A stretch of 64,000 nucleotides of DNA from an uncultured Maribacter sp. (GCA_947498505.1 CANMKG010000007.1:62001-126000); one strand, 5' to 3'; positions 42,607 to 52,800 are shown, counted from the first letter of the stretch. The notes: generated by a model not told the origin, from the sequence alone. Made by a program: numbers and translations.

Positions 42607-45309
42607 TTAATCATCTGCAATATTTGGAGCCAGCCATTTCATTGCTTTTTCTAAGCTAATTCCTTTTCGTTCAGCATAATCTTGCACTTGATCTTCTTTT
42701 ATTTTTCCAAGACCAAAATAACGTGCTTTTTCATTACCAAAGTAATACCCAGAAACTGATGCCGCTGGCCACATTGCCAAGCCCTCTGTAAGTTTTACTC
42801 CAATACGCTCTTCTACCCTTAGAAGTTCCCAAATAGTTAATTTCTCTAAATGGTCTGGACATGCTGGATAGCCAGGAGCAGGTCGAATGCCTTTATACGC
42901 CTCTTTTATTAATTCCTCATTGTTCAAAGTCTCCTTAGCCGCATACCCCCAATGTTTAACACGAACTTGTTTATGTAAATACTCAGCGAATGCTTCCGCC
43001 AAACGATCGGCAATTGCTTTAATCATTATTGAACTGTAATCATCCAACTCTTTCTCATATTGAGCAGCTAAATCTGCAGTACCAAATCCTGTACTTACAC
43101 AAAAACATCCTATATAATCCTGAATTCCAGATTCTTTAGGCGCTACAAAATCTGCTAAAGCATAATCTGCAACTCCTTCTTTACGCTGAAGTTGTTGACG
43201 CAGAGTTCTAAAAATAAACGTTTCATTATCTCTATCTTCATCCACAAGAGAAACTTCAACATCATCATGATTAATTGTATTTGCTGGGAAAAGACCAAAA
43301 ATGGCTTTTGCCTTTAACAACCTTTCATTTAAAACCTTTTGAAGCATTTCATTGGCATCTTTAAAAAGTTCCTTTGCTTGTTCACCAACAACATTATCCT
43401 CTAAAATAGCAGGATACTTACCGTGTAAATCCCAGCTTCTAAAAAATGGAGACCAGTCAATAAAATCGACTAACTTTTTAAGGTCAAAATCTTCGATAAC
43501 TAGAGAACCTAACTTCTTAGGTTTTATAATTTCAGCATCTAACCAATCAATTTTAAATTTATTTGCTCTTGCAGCATTGATGGCTTTATACTCTTTCTTC
43601 TTTGTACGTTTTAAAAACTTTTCTCTGAACTCTTCGTACTCTAATTTTATTCCACTTTTATACCCTTCAGAACTTTCTTCTTGTAATAAATCTCCAACAA
43701 CGGTTACTGCTCTAGATGCATCATTTACATGAACAACCGCATTGCTATATTGCGTATCTATCTTTACAGCTGTATGCGCTTTACTTGTTGTTGCTCCACC
43801 TATCAAGAGTGGAACTTTAAAATTTTGTCGTTCCATTTCTTTAGCTAAAAAAACCATTTCATCTAAAGAAGGCGTTATAAGTCCACTTAACCCAATTACA
43901 TCAACATTTTCTTCAATTGCTCTATTGATAATCTTTTCTGGTGGTACCATAACCCCCATATCAACAATTTCGTAGTTATTACATGCCAAAACAACACTCA
44001 CAATATTTTTTCCAATATCGTGAACATCCCCTTTTACCGTTGCCATTAGAATTTTTCCATTTCCTTTAGCTTCAACTTGAGGGTTTTTGAGTTTTTCTTC
44101 TTCAATAAACGGTAATAAATAAGCTACTGCTTTTTTCATTACCCGAGCAGATTTCACTACTTGAGGCAGAAACATTTTCCCACTTCCAAATAGGTCTCCT
44201 ACCACATTCATTCCGGTCATTAAATGCCCTTCTATAACCTCAATAGGCTTGTCCACACTTTGTCTTGCTTCTTCAACATCTTCTTCTACATATTGGTCAA
44301 TACCTTTTACTAATGCTCTTGTAATTCTATTCTGTAGTGGTTCTTCTCTCCACGATAAATCTACTTTACTCTCTTTAGCTTTACCAACAACAGTTTCAGC
44401 AAAATCTAGTAGACGCTCCGTGGCATCGTCTCTTCGGTTTAAAATAACATCTTCTACATGTTCTAATAAATCTTTAGGGATATCATCATAAATTTCAAGC
44501 ATTGTTGGGTTTACAATACCCATATTCATACCCGCCTTAATAGCGTGATATAAAAATACAGAGTGCATTGCTTCACGAACTGGGTTATTTCCTCTAAAAC
44601 TGAAAGAAACATTACTTACCCCACCACTTACACTACAATGTGGCAAATTTTCTCTTACCCATTTTGTGGCATTAATAAAGTCAAGCGCATTTAATCTATG
44701 CTCATCCATACCTGTTGCTACAGGAAATATATTTAAATCAAAAATGATATCTTCAGGAGGAAAATCAATATCGTTAACCAAAATGTCATACGAACGTTTT
44801 GCTATTTCAATTCTACGTTCATAATTATCCGCTTGTCCGACCTCATCAAAAGCCATAACAATAACGGCAGCGCCATATCTTTTTATAAGTTTTGCATGAT
44901 GTTTAAATTCTTCTTCTCCTTCTTTTAAACTTATAGAGTTTACAACACATTTACCTTGTACCACCTGAAGTCCTGCTTCTATGATATCCCATTTAGAGCT
45001 ATCAATCATAATAGGAACTCTAGCAATATCTGGTTCAGCGATTACCAAATTTAAATATCTTACCATGGCCTCTTTACCATCAATAAGACCATCATCCATA
45101 TTAATATCAATAATCTGCGCTCCGCCTTCCACCTGATTCCGGGCAACATCAAGCGCTTCCTCAAAATTTTCTTCTTTAATTAGACGAAGAAACTTCTTGG
45201 ACCCGGCAACATTAGTACGCTCTCCAACATTTACGAAATTACTTTCAGGTGTAATTATTAAAGGTTCTAACCCGCTTAATTTTAAAAATCTTGAATTTGA
45301 TTTTTTCAT
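42607..45309 (-). CDS. metH: Cobalamin-dependent methionine synthase, C-terminal part (MetH2)
   Basis: This 900-residue protein holds the methyl-THF (pterin) domain (about 20-280; [24 protein letters not shown]), the cobalamin cap (about 320-410), the B12-binding domain with DVHDIG (428-433, His430 the lower cobalt ligand), and the AdoMet-activation domain (about 560-890; [12 protein letters not shown]). It lacks the homocysteine domain, which is encoded by the gene at 45310, whose stop codon directly precedes this start (TAA then ATG). Together they equal one full MetH. This split is usual in Bacteroidetes. The unit is under the SAM-I riboswitch at 46406-46510. Confidence 0.96.
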   Translation of the reverse strand: MKKSNSRFLKLSGLEPLIITPESNFVNVGERTNVAGSKKFLRLIKEENFEEALDVARNQVEGGAQIIDINMDDGLIDGKEAMVRYLNLVIAEPDIARVPIMIDSSKWDIIEAGLQVVQGKCVVNSISLKEGEEEFKHHAKLIKRYGAAVIVMAFDEVGQADNYERRIEIAKRSYDILVNDIDFPPEDIIFDLNIFPVATGMDEHRLNALDFINATKWVRENLPHCSVSGGVSNVSFSFRGNNPVREAMHSVFLYHAIKAGMNMGIVNPTMLEIYDDIPKDLLEHVEDVILNRRDDATERLLDFAETVVGKAKESKVDLSWREEPLQNRITRALVKGIDQYVEEDVEEARQSVDKPIEVIEGHLMTGMNVVGDLFGSGKMFLPQVVKSARVMKKAVAYLLPFIEEEKLKNPQVEAKGNGKILMATVKGDVHDIGKNIVSVVLACNNYEIVDMGVMVPPEKIINRAIEENVDVIGLSGLITPSLDEMVFLAKEMERQNFKVPLLIGGATTSKAHTAVKIDTQYSNAVVHVNDASRAVTVVGDLLQEESSEGYKSGIKLEYEEFREKFLKRTKKKEYKAINAARANKFKIDWLDAEIIKPKKLGSLVIEDFDLKKLVDFIDWSPFFRSWDLHGKYPAILEDNVVGEQAKELFKDANEMLQKVLNERLLKAKAIFGLFPANTINHDDVEVSLVDEDRDNETFIFRTLRQQLQRKEGVADYALADFVAPKESGIQDYIGCFCVSTGFGTADLAAQYEKELDDYSSIMIKAIADRLAEAFAEYLHKQVRVKHWGYAAKETLNNEELIKEAYKGIRPAPGYPACPDHLEKLTIWELLRVEERIGVKLTEGLAMWPAASVSGYYFGNEKARYFGLGKIKEDQVQDYAERKGISLEKAMKWLAPNIADD

Positions 45310-46311
45310 TTAATTCTTATCCTTTATCCCTCTTGGTGTAAATTGTTTTACCAACTCTGCAATAGCCTTTATATGTTCAGGTGTTGTTCCACAACACCCT
45401 CCTACAATATTCACTAAACCTTTTTCTACATATTCCTTTATTTGTTCTGCCATTTGCTCTGGTGTTTCATCATACTCCCCAAAGGCATTTGGTAATCCTG
45501 CATTTGGATGCGCAGACACCGCATGTTCCGTTTTAGCAGAGATTACCTCTAAATGTGGCACAAGTTGATTTGCCCCTAAAGCACAGTTAAAACCAACAGA
45601 TAAGATTGGTATGTGAGAAATTGAAATTAAAAAAGCTTCTGCTGTTTGACCTGATAGTGTTCTACCAGAAGCATCTGTGATTGTTCCACTTACCATTATT
45701 GGTACGTCAACACCTCGTTCTTCTTTAACCTCTTCAATTGCAAAAAGGGCTGCCTTGGCGTTTAGGGTGTCAAAAATAGTTTCTACTAATAGTAAATCTG
45801 AACCGCCATCCAACAATGCTTCTACTTGCTGTTTGTATGCAAGACGAAGTTCATCAAATGATACTGCCCTAAAACCTGGGTCATTCACATCTGGTGACAT
45901 ACTTGCTGTTTTATTGGTTGGACCAATACTACCAGCAACAAAACGAGGCTTGTGAGGTTCTTTCTCCGTAAACTCATTTGCAACTTCTTTAGCAATACGG
46001 GCCGATTCATAATTTAAGTCATAAACCACCTCTTCCATATCGTAATCAGCCATTGCAATCGTTGTTCCTGAAAATGTATTGGTTTCAACAATATCGGCTC
46101 CTGCTTCAAAATATTTTCTATGAACTTCTGCTATAGCTTCTGGTTGAGTTAAAGAAAGTAAATCGTTGTTTCCTTGAAGCGGTGATTTCCAATCTTTAAA
46201 TCGTTCTCCTCTAAAATCCTCTTCAGTAAATTTATAGCGCTGTAACATAGTCCCCATGGCACCATCTAGCACTAAAATTCGCTCTTTTAATATGTCTTGA
46301 ATATTACTCAT
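45310..46311 (-). CDS. metH: Methionine synthase, homocysteine-binding part (MetH1)
   Basis: This 333-residue homocysteine S-methyltransferase domain opens with [15 protein letters not shown]. It has the three zinc cysteines C243 (GFNCALG), C306 and C307 ([10 protein letters not shown]). It activates homocysteine as the zinc thiolate and passes it to the cobalamin part made by the next gene. It is the first gene after the SAM-I riboswitch, with a leader of about 100 bases between. Confidence 0.96.
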   Translation of the reverse strand: MSNIQDILKERILVLDGAMGTMLQRYKFTEEDFRGERFKDWKSPLQGNNDLLSLTQPEAIAEVHRKYFEAGADIVETNTFSGTTIAMADYDMEEVVYDLNYESARIAKEVANEFTEKEPHKPRFVAGSIGPTNKTASMSPDVNDPGFRAVSFDELRLAYKQQVEALLDGGSDLLLVETIFDTLNAKAALFAIEEVKEERGVDVPIMVSGTITDASGRTLSGQTAEAFLISISHIPILSVGFNCALGANQLVPHLEVISAKTEHAVSAHPNAGLPNAFGEYDETPEQMAEQIKEYVEKGLVNIVGGCCGTTPEHIKAIAELVKQFTPRGIKDKN

Positions 46312-46405
46312 TATTAAGCCTTAACCAATTTAAAATTATAGCTACCAACAAAAATTATAGTATTAAATATCAAGTAGGAGAAAGTAAGACTGTTGTCCTT
46401 TTTTG

Positions 46406-46510
46406 GTTATCTGCCATATTTTGCAAATATGGTAGAACGTAGCACCTTCTTTACTAATAAAGGGTTGCTAAGGTTTCTTAGGGTCTAATCCCTCCACCTT
46501 TCTTGATAAC
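46406..46510 (-). ncRNA. SAM-I (S-box) riboswitch upstream of metH
   Basis: On the minus strand the core GGTGGAGGGATTAGACCC is followed by AGAAACCTTAGCAACC and GGTGCTA, which are the conserved S-box blocks. The P1 helix closes with GATAAC (46510-46505) and GTTATC (46411-46406). The P4 arm is the hairpin CCATATT...AATATGG (46414-46432). It lies 95 bases before metH1. High SAM should lower expression of the metH-metF unit. No clear terminator follows it, so control may be at translation. Confidence 0.93.
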
Positions 46511-46524
46511 AATTACAAAATTCT

Positions 46525-46555
46525 GATGAACTGTATGCAAATTAACGCCACATCC
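46525..46555 (-). promoter_or_regulatory. Candidate promoter of the metH unit
   Basis: On the minus strand TTG followed by 20 bases and TTAATTTG resembles the Bacteroidetes promoter, with one mismatch to TAnnTTTG. It would start transcription about 18 bases before the riboswitch P1 helix. Confidence 0.4.
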
Positions 46556-46586
46556 TATTGAAAAACAAGGAAAGTGACAACTTTTT

Positions 46587-46628
46587 AAAAACCAGCTAGC
46601 CCCTTTAAAAGAGGCTAGCTGGTTTTTA
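46587..46628. terminator. Terminator after cobA
   Basis: AAAACCAGCTAGCC (46588-46601) pairs perfectly with GGCTAGCTGGTTTT (46613-46626), a 14-bp stem with an 11-base loop. It ends the sulfate assimilation run and isolates the metH promoter. Confidence 0.92.
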
Positions 46629-46654
46629 TAGTATTTATTCTTTGAACAATTTGA

Positions 46655-47431
46655 TTAAATTATATTTTCGCTAAACTCTTGTTTAACTTCTTGAATAACC
46701 GCTCTATGATTTACAACCTCTCCAATTATTATGATTGCTGGATTTTTTAACGATTGCTCTTCCACAACTTCTTGAATGGTATTGATAGTTGAAACTCCTA
46801 TTTTTTCATTCTCCCTTGTTCCATTTTGGATAATAGCTATTGGTGTCTCAGATTTTCCTTCTTTTTTGAACAAATCAACAATTTCAGGAAGCTTGCTCAT
46901 ACCCATTAAAATAACAACCGTGGCACTTGACTTAGCTGCTAAGAGTACGTCTTTTGACAATTTGTGCTCTTTAGTTGTTCCTGTAATTACCCAAAAACTT
47001 TCTGAAGAACCTCTTTTTGTAACAGGTATATTTTGAGCTGCTGGCACGGACATCGATGAAGATATTCCAGGAACCATAGCAACTTTCAACCCATACTTAA
47101 CCGCATATTCCATTTCTTCTGCTCCGCGTCCAAAAACAAAAGGGTCTCCTCCTTTTAATCTTACAACGTGACCTTTTTGTCTCGCCTTTGCAACAATCAA
47201 TTCATTTATTTGTTCTTGCTGATAAGCATAGCATCCTTTACGTTTTCCAACGAAAATTTTTTCCGCTGAAGAAGCATATTTCAATAAATCATCATTTACT
47301 AGAGCATCATACAAAACAACATCCGCACTTTCTAGGGCTCTTACTCCCTTAAGCGTAATTAATTCCGCATCACCAGGACCCGCTCCAACAACAGTCAGTT
47401 TAGGTACGATTAACTCTTCACTCTTATACAT
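46655..47431 (-). CDS. cobA: Uroporphyrinogen-III C-methyltransferase (CobA/SUMT)
   Basis: SUMT methylates uroporphyrinogen III twice to give precorrin-2, the precursor of siroheme and cobalamin. The 258-residue protein has VGAGPGDAELITLKG (about 15-29), VRLKGGDPFVFGRGAEE and VPGISSSMSVPA. Lying eight bases after the sulfite reductase, it most likely supplies siroheme for that enzyme. There is no fused dehydrogenase/chelatase (CysG type), so those steps are encoded elsewhere. Confidence 0.95.
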   Translation of the reverse strand: MYKSEELIVPKLTVVGAGPGDAELITLKGVRALESADVVLYDALVNDDLLKYASSAEKIFVGKRKGCYAYQQEQINELIVAKARQKGHVVRLKGGDPFVFGRGAEEMEYAVKYGLKVAMVPGISSSMSVPAAQNIPVTKRGSSESFWVITGTTKEHKLSKDVLLAAKSSATVVILMGMSKLPEIVDLFKKEGKSETPIAIIQNGTRENEKIGVSTINTIQEVVEEQSLKNPAIIIIGEVVNHRAVIQEVKQEFSENII

Positions 47432-47439
47432 ATCTAAAA

Positions 47440-49539
47440 TTATGCTTCCGAAAGCTCCTTAGCTCTATACGCCTCAATAGCTGCAAGAACGTTTTGGGCA
47501 TCTTTTAAATAAGCTTCTGCAAATTGCTTTGTAGGCTCATTTTTGTTTAACTGTAATACTAAATCTGTAAAAGAGGTAGCTAATTCAATCTTTCCTGCTT
47601 CAATAAACTTTTCATCAAAGTCCTTAATAATTCCTGCGTGCGTGTTGGTTTTTACTTTTTCAGCAAGTAATACAGCTTTTGCCGAGTTTACCATTGAAGT
47701 ATATGAGTGGTATATACTTGCTGCAAACTTATCCTCAGATAACTTTTCGGAAGCATTTTGTATTTTCTCTTCACTTTCAAACAATAATGTTGCGATTAAG
47801 TCAATTACAACACCAGCACACTCTCCTACTCCAATCGCTTTTTTATATTTCTCCTCAGAACCCCAGTCAATTAAATCTTCTTGGGTAAGGTTTTCTATTT
47901 CCGCCAATGGTTTTAAGAAATCATAAAAATAATGCTCTCCTTTTTCTGCATAATAACTTACAAAAGGAGCTCCTCCTCCATTTTTTTCAAAATCATTTAA
48001 TATTGCTCTTAAAGCTTCTGGTCCTCTTTTGCTCGGTATTTTAATCACTTTATCAGCAAATTTCGCATTTCCGTCTCCTAGATTACCCCCACCTAACAAT
48101 ACTTGAAGGGCAGGTGCTACTAATTTATCTTTAGTTCTAATAGACATTCCTTGAAAACCAATATTTGCCATACTGTGCTGACCACAAGCATTCATACATC
48201 CACTTATTTTAATAACAACATCTTCATTATTAATGTAATGTGGGTACTCCGATTTTATTACTCGCTCTAATTCTTTAGCAATACCCGTACTACTAGCAAT
48301 ACCTAAATTACAAGTATCAGTACCCGGACATGCAGTTATATCTAAAGCTTTGTTATATCCTGCTTCAACAAATCCTAATTTTTCCAATTCATTATAGAAA
48401 AAAGGAACTAACTCTTCTCTTACATAAGGGATTAATACATTTTGACGCAAAGAAAGTCTTAACTCTCCTGCTGCATGCTCACTAACTAAATCAGCTAATA
48501 AACGCGCCTTATCTGTATAAAAATCTCCAATTAAAACTTTTATTCCAATTGCAACAAATCCTTCCTGCTTTTGTGGAATTATATTGGTTGACTTCCAAGC
48601 ATTAAATGCAGCTTCATCATTAACTTTTACGCCTGTTAATTCTTCTTTTACTTCTGGCAAATTAACTTTTGGATAACTATCTGCATCTACTGGAAATGAT
48701 TTAACAGGAACAGCAACTTGCTCTTCAGCTAACAGTTTTTTGAATCCTTCTAAACCTTCATCTTTTATTAAAAACTTTAAACGCGCTTTTGCTCTACTTT
48801 TACGTTCGCCGTAACGGTCAAAAACACGAACAACACCATCCATCAAAGGAATTATTTTATCTGATTCTAAAAATTCAAATAAAACATCTGCAAGTCTTGG
48901 TTGAGAGCCTAATCCTCCACCCAACATTACTTTAAATCCTCTAACGCCATCTTTTATTTTAGCAATAAATCCTAAATCGTGCATATAAGACAACCCAGTA
49001 TCTTCATCACTTGCAGAAAAAGAAACCTTAAACTTACGCCCCATTTCTTGACTTATTGGGTTACGTAAAAAGTACTCAAAAAGTGCGTGAGCATATGGAG
49101 AAACATCAAAAGGTTCGTTAACATCAATGCCTGCTGTTTCACTAGCCGTTACATTACGAACAGTATTACCACATGCCTCTCTAAGAGTAACATCGTCTTT
49201 TTCTAACTCAGCCCAAAGCTCAGGAGTACGATTTAAGTCTACATAGTGTATTTGAATATCTTGACGTGTTGTAATATGCAATCGCCCTCTAGAATACTCA
49301 TCAGAAACATCACAGATTCGTTTTAATTGTTTTGATGTTACCTTTCCGTAAGGTAATTTAATTCGAATCATTTGAACACCTTCTTGTCTTTGCCCGTATA
49401 CACCACGAGCTAAACGAAGACTTCTAAATTTTTCTTCATCCAATTTACCCTCATGAAATTGTCTAATTTTAGCTTCTAATTCAATAATATCATTTTGAAC
49501 TACCGGATTTTCTATTTCTGTTCTAAAACTTTGCATCAT
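47440..49539 (-). CDS. Siroheme-dependent sulfite reductase with C-terminal HEPN-like extension
   Basis: This enzyme reduces sulfite to sulfide by six electrons. The siroheme/4Fe-4S cysteines are C404-x5-C410 and C448-x3-C452 (CPGTDTC, GCMNAC). The ferredoxin-like halves (LRLARGVYGQR..., GDFYTDKARLLADLV) are complete. The family includes nitrite reductases, but the neighbouring cysH-cysD-cysN genes point to sulfite. Residues about 545-699 are an extra all-helical domain, annotated as HEPN-like in flavobacterial relatives, not present in classical reductases. No flavoprotein partner is in the window, so the electron donor is unknown. Confidence 0.9.
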   Translation of the reverse strand: MMQSFRTEIENPVVQNDIIELEAKIRQFHEGKLDEEKFRSLRLARGVYGQRQEGVQMIRIKLPYGKVTSKQLKRICDVSDEYSRGRLHITTRQDIQIHYVDLNRTPELWAELEKDDVTLREACGNTVRNVTASETAGIDVNEPFDVSPYAHALFEYFLRNPISQEMGRKFKVSFSASDEDTGLSYMHDLGFIAKIKDGVRGFKVMLGGGLGSQPRLADVLFEFLESDKIIPLMDGVVRVFDRYGERKSRAKARLKFLIKDEGLEGFKKLLAEEQVAVPVKSFPVDADSYPKVNLPEVKEELTGVKVNDEAAFNAWKSTNIIPQKQEGFVAIGIKVLIGDFYTDKARLLADLVSEHAAGELRLSLRQNVLIPYVREELVPFFYNELEKLGFVEAGYNKALDITACPGTDTCNLGIASSTGIAKELERVIKSEYPHYINNEDVVIKISGCMNACGQHSMANIGFQGMSIRTKDKLVAPALQVLLGGGNLGDGNAKFADKVIKIPSKRGPEALRAILNDFEKNGGGAPFVSYYAEKGEHYFYDFLKPLAEIENLTQEDLIDWGSEEKYKKAIGVGECAGVVIDLIATLLFESEEKIQNASEKLSEDKFAASIYHSYTSMVNSAKAVLLAEKVKTNTHAGIIKDFDEKFIEAGKIELATSFTDLVLQLNKNEPTKQFAEAYLKDAQNVLAAIEAYRAKELSEA

Positions 49540-49623
49540 TTAAGCCTCTCCTAACTTTCATAAAAATTGAAAGCACTCATTTTTAGGCTTTTTGGAGTTA
49601 TATTGTTTGTTTCCTTTTCTAGC

Positions 49624-50871
49624 TTAGTTAATGAATCCCGCCCCAACTGTATTATTGGATTGAGAATCTATTAAAATAAATGAACCATTAGTACGGTGCT
49701 CTTTAAAAGCGTCGTAAAAAACTGGTTTATTTAACTTAAATGTCACTTGGGCAATATCATTCATTCCTAAAGAACTAACACCCTCTTCTATTCCAGAATA
49801 ATCTGGATTAATTTTATGATGGATTTTATCCACTTTTGCCAACACTTTATTTACACCGTGTTGTAAAACGTATTTGTTTCCTGCACTTAAATTTTGCGCA
49901 TCCATCCATGAAATTGTCGCTGTAAATTGCTTTTCAATTTTTGGTAAGTCGTTTGCCTTCACCAACATATCCCCTCTGCTAACATTTATTTCATCTTCTA
50001 ACGTAATCGTAACTGAAGATCTTCTAGCCGCGGTTTGATATTTTTTATCGTAAAAGTAAATTTCTTTAATCTTTGATTTTGTTTGAGATGGTAACGCAAT
50101 AACCTCATCGCCTACGTTTAATTCTCCTCCATAAACCTTACCAGCGAATCCTCTGAAATCATGAAATTCTTCTGTTTTAGGACGAACTACGTATTGCACA
50201 GGAAAACGTGGTGTCCCTGCATTAAAAATATCTCCTTTATCTAAGTTTTCTAAATGATTCAATAATGTAGTACCAGAATACCAAGACATGTTTTCCGACT
50301 TATTCACTACATTATCTCCTTTTAGAGCGCTCACTGGAATAAACGTTATGTTTTGATCTTGATAATCTCTTTTACTCATTAATTCTTCAAAATCTGCCTT
50401 AATATTATTATAGGTTTCTTCTGAATAATCAACTAAATCCATTTTATTGATAGCAACTACTACCTCTTTAATGCGCAGCAGGTTATTTATGAAAAAATGA
50501 CGATTGGTTTGTTCAATAACACCCTTACGCGCATCAATCAAAATAATGGCTGCCTGAGAGGTTGATGCCCCTGTAACCATGTTTCTAGTATATTCAACAT
50601 GACCAGGAGTATCTGCTATGATGTAACTTTTTTTCGCTGTAGAAAAATAAATATGAGCTACATCAATTGTAATCCCTTGTTCTCTTTCTGCAACCAAACC
50701 ATCTGTAGCTAAAGAGAAGTCTAAATAATCATAGCCTTTTTGCTTGCTCGTTTTTTCTATAGCCTCTAACTTATCTGTAGTCAACGACTTTGTATCATAG
50801 AGTATTCTTCCAATTAAGGTACTCTTACCGTCATCTACACTACCTGCTGTTGCTAATTTTAATACTTCCAT
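49624..50871 (-). CDS. cysN: Sulfate adenylyltransferase subunit 1 (GTPase) CysN
   Basis: CysN is the GTPase that drives ATP sulfurylase in the CysD-CysN complex, which makes adenosine 5'-phosphosulfate (APS). The 415-residue protein has the elongation-factor-like motifs GSVDDGKST (about 10-18), DTPGH, and NKMD, with two beta-barrel domains after. It has no fused APS kinase (CysC) domain. It lies 83 bases after cysD. Confidence 0.95.
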   Translation of the reverse strand: MEVLKLATAGSVDDGKSTLIGRILYDTKSLTTDKLEAIEKTSKQKGYDYLDFSLATDGLVAEREQGITIDVAHIYFSTAKKSYIIADTPGHVEYTRNMVTGASTSQAAIILIDARKGVIEQTNRHFFINNLLRIKEVVVAINKMDLVDYSEETYNNIKADFEELMSKRDYQDQNITFIPVSALKGDNVVNKSENMSWYSGTTLLNHLENLDKGDIFNAGTPRFPVQYVVRPKTEEFHDFRGFAGKVYGGELNVGDEVIALPSQTKSKIKEIYFYDKKYQTAARRSSVTITLEDEINVSRGDMLVKANDLPKIEKQFTATISWMDAQNLSAGNKYVLQHGVNKVLAKVDKIHHKINPDYSGIEEGVSSLGMNDIAQVTFKLNKPVFYDAFKEHRTNGSFILIDSQSNNTVGAGFIN

Positions 50872-50954
50872 TTTATTTGGCTGTTAGCTACTTACACTTG
50901 GCTTATAGCTTATTAAATATTTTTTATTTTTCTAATAAATGTGTTTCGCAAACT

Positions 50955-51854
50955 CTAAAAATAACCTTGTTGCTTTCGTTTTTCCATTGCCGCTTCTGAC
51001 CTTTTATCATCTATACGCGCACCTCTTTCAGAGATTGTAGAATCTCTGATTTCTTGTACTACGGATGAAATATCTGAAGCTTCTGAAAATACCGCTGCTG
51101 TACAACTCATATCTCCCACAGTTCTAAAACGAACCATACGCTCAATTACCTCTTCATCTTCTTCTTGATATACATACTCTGAGTGCGACCAAATAAGTCC
51201 GTCTCTAAGGAATACTTTTCTTTTATGTGCAAAATATATTGATGGAATCTCTATTTGCTCTTTTTCGATGTAAGACCAAACGTCTAATTCTGTCCAGTTA
51301 GAAATTGGAAAAACACGAACATTTTGCCCTAATTCAATTTCCCCATTCAACATATCAAACAACTCTGGTCTTTGATTTTTTTCATCCCATTGACCAAAAT
51401 CATCTCGTACCGAAAAAATACGCTCTTTTGCTCTTGCCTTTTCTTCATCTCTACGAGCTCCTCCTATACAAGCATCAAACTTAAACTCTTCGATAGCATC
51501 AAGCAAAGTGGTTGTTTGCAAATGATTTCTACTAGAATATCTACCAGTTTCCTCTTTTACTTTACCTTGATCAATTGAATCTTGTACGTTTCTAACGATA
51601 AGTTCTAAACCTAACTCCTCAACCAATTTATCTCTAAATTCAATAGTTTCAGGAAAATTATGCCCTGTATCAATATGCATTAAAGGAAAAGGAATTTTTG
51701 CTGGCCAAAAAGCTTTTTGAGCCAACCTCACTAGTGTAATTGAATCTTTTCCTCCAGAAAATAACAATACTGGTTTTTCAAATTGAGCTGCTACCTCTCT
51801 AAATATATAGATAGACTCATTTTCTAATGCATTTATATGTGCCGTGCTACTCAT
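50955..51854 (-). CDS. cysD: Sulfate adenylyltransferase subunit 2 CysD
   Basis: CysD adenylylates sulfate. The 300-residue protein starts at the ATG at 51854 (MSSTAHINALENESIYI). The frame is open to 51884 but would overlap cysH further with a basic sequence unlike the family. It has the PP-loop SGGKDS (33-38), the DTGHNFPETIEFRD block, and the C-terminal RxxERGxRxxD region (ISERGARIDD). It starts 14 bases after the cysH stop. Confidence 0.95.
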   Translation of the reverse strand: MSSTAHINALENESIYIFREVAAQFEKPVLLFSGGKDSITLVRLAQKAFWPAKIPFPLMHIDTGHNFPETIEFRDKLVEELGLELIVRNVQDSIDQGKVKEETGRYSSRNHLQTTTLLDAIEEFKFDACIGGARRDEEKARAKERIFSVRDDFGQWDEKNQRPELFDMLNGEIELGQNVRVFPISNWTELDVWSYIEKEQIEIPSIYFAHKRKVFLRDGLIWSHSEYVYQEEDEEVIERMVRFRTVGDMSCTAAVFSEASDISSVVQEIRDSTISERGARIDDKRSEAAMEKRKQQGYF

Positions 51855-51867
51855 TATATTCCTTCTT

Positions 51868-52491
51868 TTATGTGTGTAATCCACACTCTCTATTTTCTAA
51901 TACTTTTGTTGGGTCAAAATATTTATGCTCATTAGGCAAACTATGCTCTTTTAAATAAGCATCCAATTGTTCATCATTCCAATGATAAAAAGGACTCACT
52001 TTTAATATTCCGTCTTTACCTAAACTTAAAACATTTAAAGAATCACGTAAAGCTGTTTGTCCTTTTCTAAGATTTGTAAACCAAACATCTGGCTTATGTT
52101 CTTCCATAGCTCTTTTAAAAGGCTCTAACTTTACTTGCTCAGTAAAAATGGCATGATTTGGATCATCCACTCCTGGAATCCCCATTACCACATCTCTATG
52201 AGAAGATGTTTGCTTAGGAACATATAATTTCACATTTAGATTTAATTTCTCAATAAGCTCTTCGGCATGTCTATAAGTGTTGGGAGTATTATACCCTGTA
52301 TCACACCATATTACGGGAACATCCTTTTTTACTGATGTAACTGCATTTAAAATTGCTACCTCGTATGGTCTAAAATTAGTAGTAACAATAGCTTTTTGAG
52401 CATGCTGAAATGCCCAAGAAATTATTTCTTCTGGCAATGCATTTTTAAATTGAGCATTTAACTCTTCGATTTGTTTTTGTGCTAAACCCAT
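51868..52491 (-). CDS. cysH: Phosphoadenylyl-sulfate reductase CysH
   Basis: CysH reduces activated sulfate to sulfite with thioredoxin. The 207-residue protein has VIWCDTGYNTPNTYRHAEEL, the arginine-rich FTNLRKGQT segment, and the C-terminal catalytic ECGLHT. It lacks the CC...CxxC cysteines that bind a 4Fe-4S cluster in APS-type reductases; only two Cys are present. By that rule it should use PAPS, yet no APS kinase gene lies in this cluster. The gene follows the DUF2061 gene directly, with nine bases between. Confidence 0.92.
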   Translation of the reverse strand: MGLAQKQIEELNAQFKNALPEEIISWAFQHAQKAIVTTNFRPYEVAILNAVTSVKKDVPVIWCDTGYNTPNTYRHAEELIEKLNLNVKLYVPKQTSSHRDVVMGIPGVDDPNHAIFTEQVKLEPFKRAMEEHKPDVWFTNLRKGQTALRDSLNVLSLGKDGILKVSPFYHWNDEQLDAYLKEHSLPNEHKYFDPTKVLENRECGLHT

Positions 52492-52500
52492 TTTATTTTT

Positions 52501-52758
52501 CTATTTACCCCATTTAATAAGGTTCCACAATCTCTCATGAAAGAAATAAAGAATCATTTTTGTAATAAAATCAATTGAAGCAATTGAAGCTGCTATGGAC
52601 ATTTCACCTGTAAGTATGTATGATATCACTAAAGTATCTACCGTACCAATAACTCTCCAACTAAGTGCTTTTGCTACACTTCGAATAGGTTTTTCAGACT
52701 TTTTGTCTTGCTTAAAATCGCCTTTATTTTTATCTAAAATCAATCGATCTGCAATCAT
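52501..52758 (-). CDS. DUF2061 membrane protein at the head of the sulfate operon
   Basis: This 85-residue protein has two predicted membrane helices: about 34-54 (RVIGTVDTLVISYILTGEMS, beginning with the family motif SWRVIGTxDT) and about 57-75. It belongs to DUF2061. Function is unknown, but the gene is repeatedly the first of flavobacterial sulfate assimilation operons, which suggests a role in sulfate or sulfite handling at the membrane. Confidence 0.85.
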   Translation of the reverse strand: MIADRLILDKNKGDFKQDKKSEKPIRSVAKALSWRVIGTVDTLVISYILTGEMSIAASIASIDFITKMILYFFHERLWNLIKWGK

Positions 52759-52800
52759 TATAGTTGATAATTTAAAACCCTACTAAAATAATAGAGTATT

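Noticed and set aside
42607-46311. Broken metH (frameshift or pseudogene)
   Set aside because: Both parts are full-length for their domains, the junction is a clean TAA followed by ATG, and the split form is common in Bacteroidetes.
49545-49623. Possible riboswitch before the sulfite reductase gene
   Set aside because: The gap contains no S-box or SAM-II blocks and no terminator; it looks like a plain intergenic spacer within the operon.
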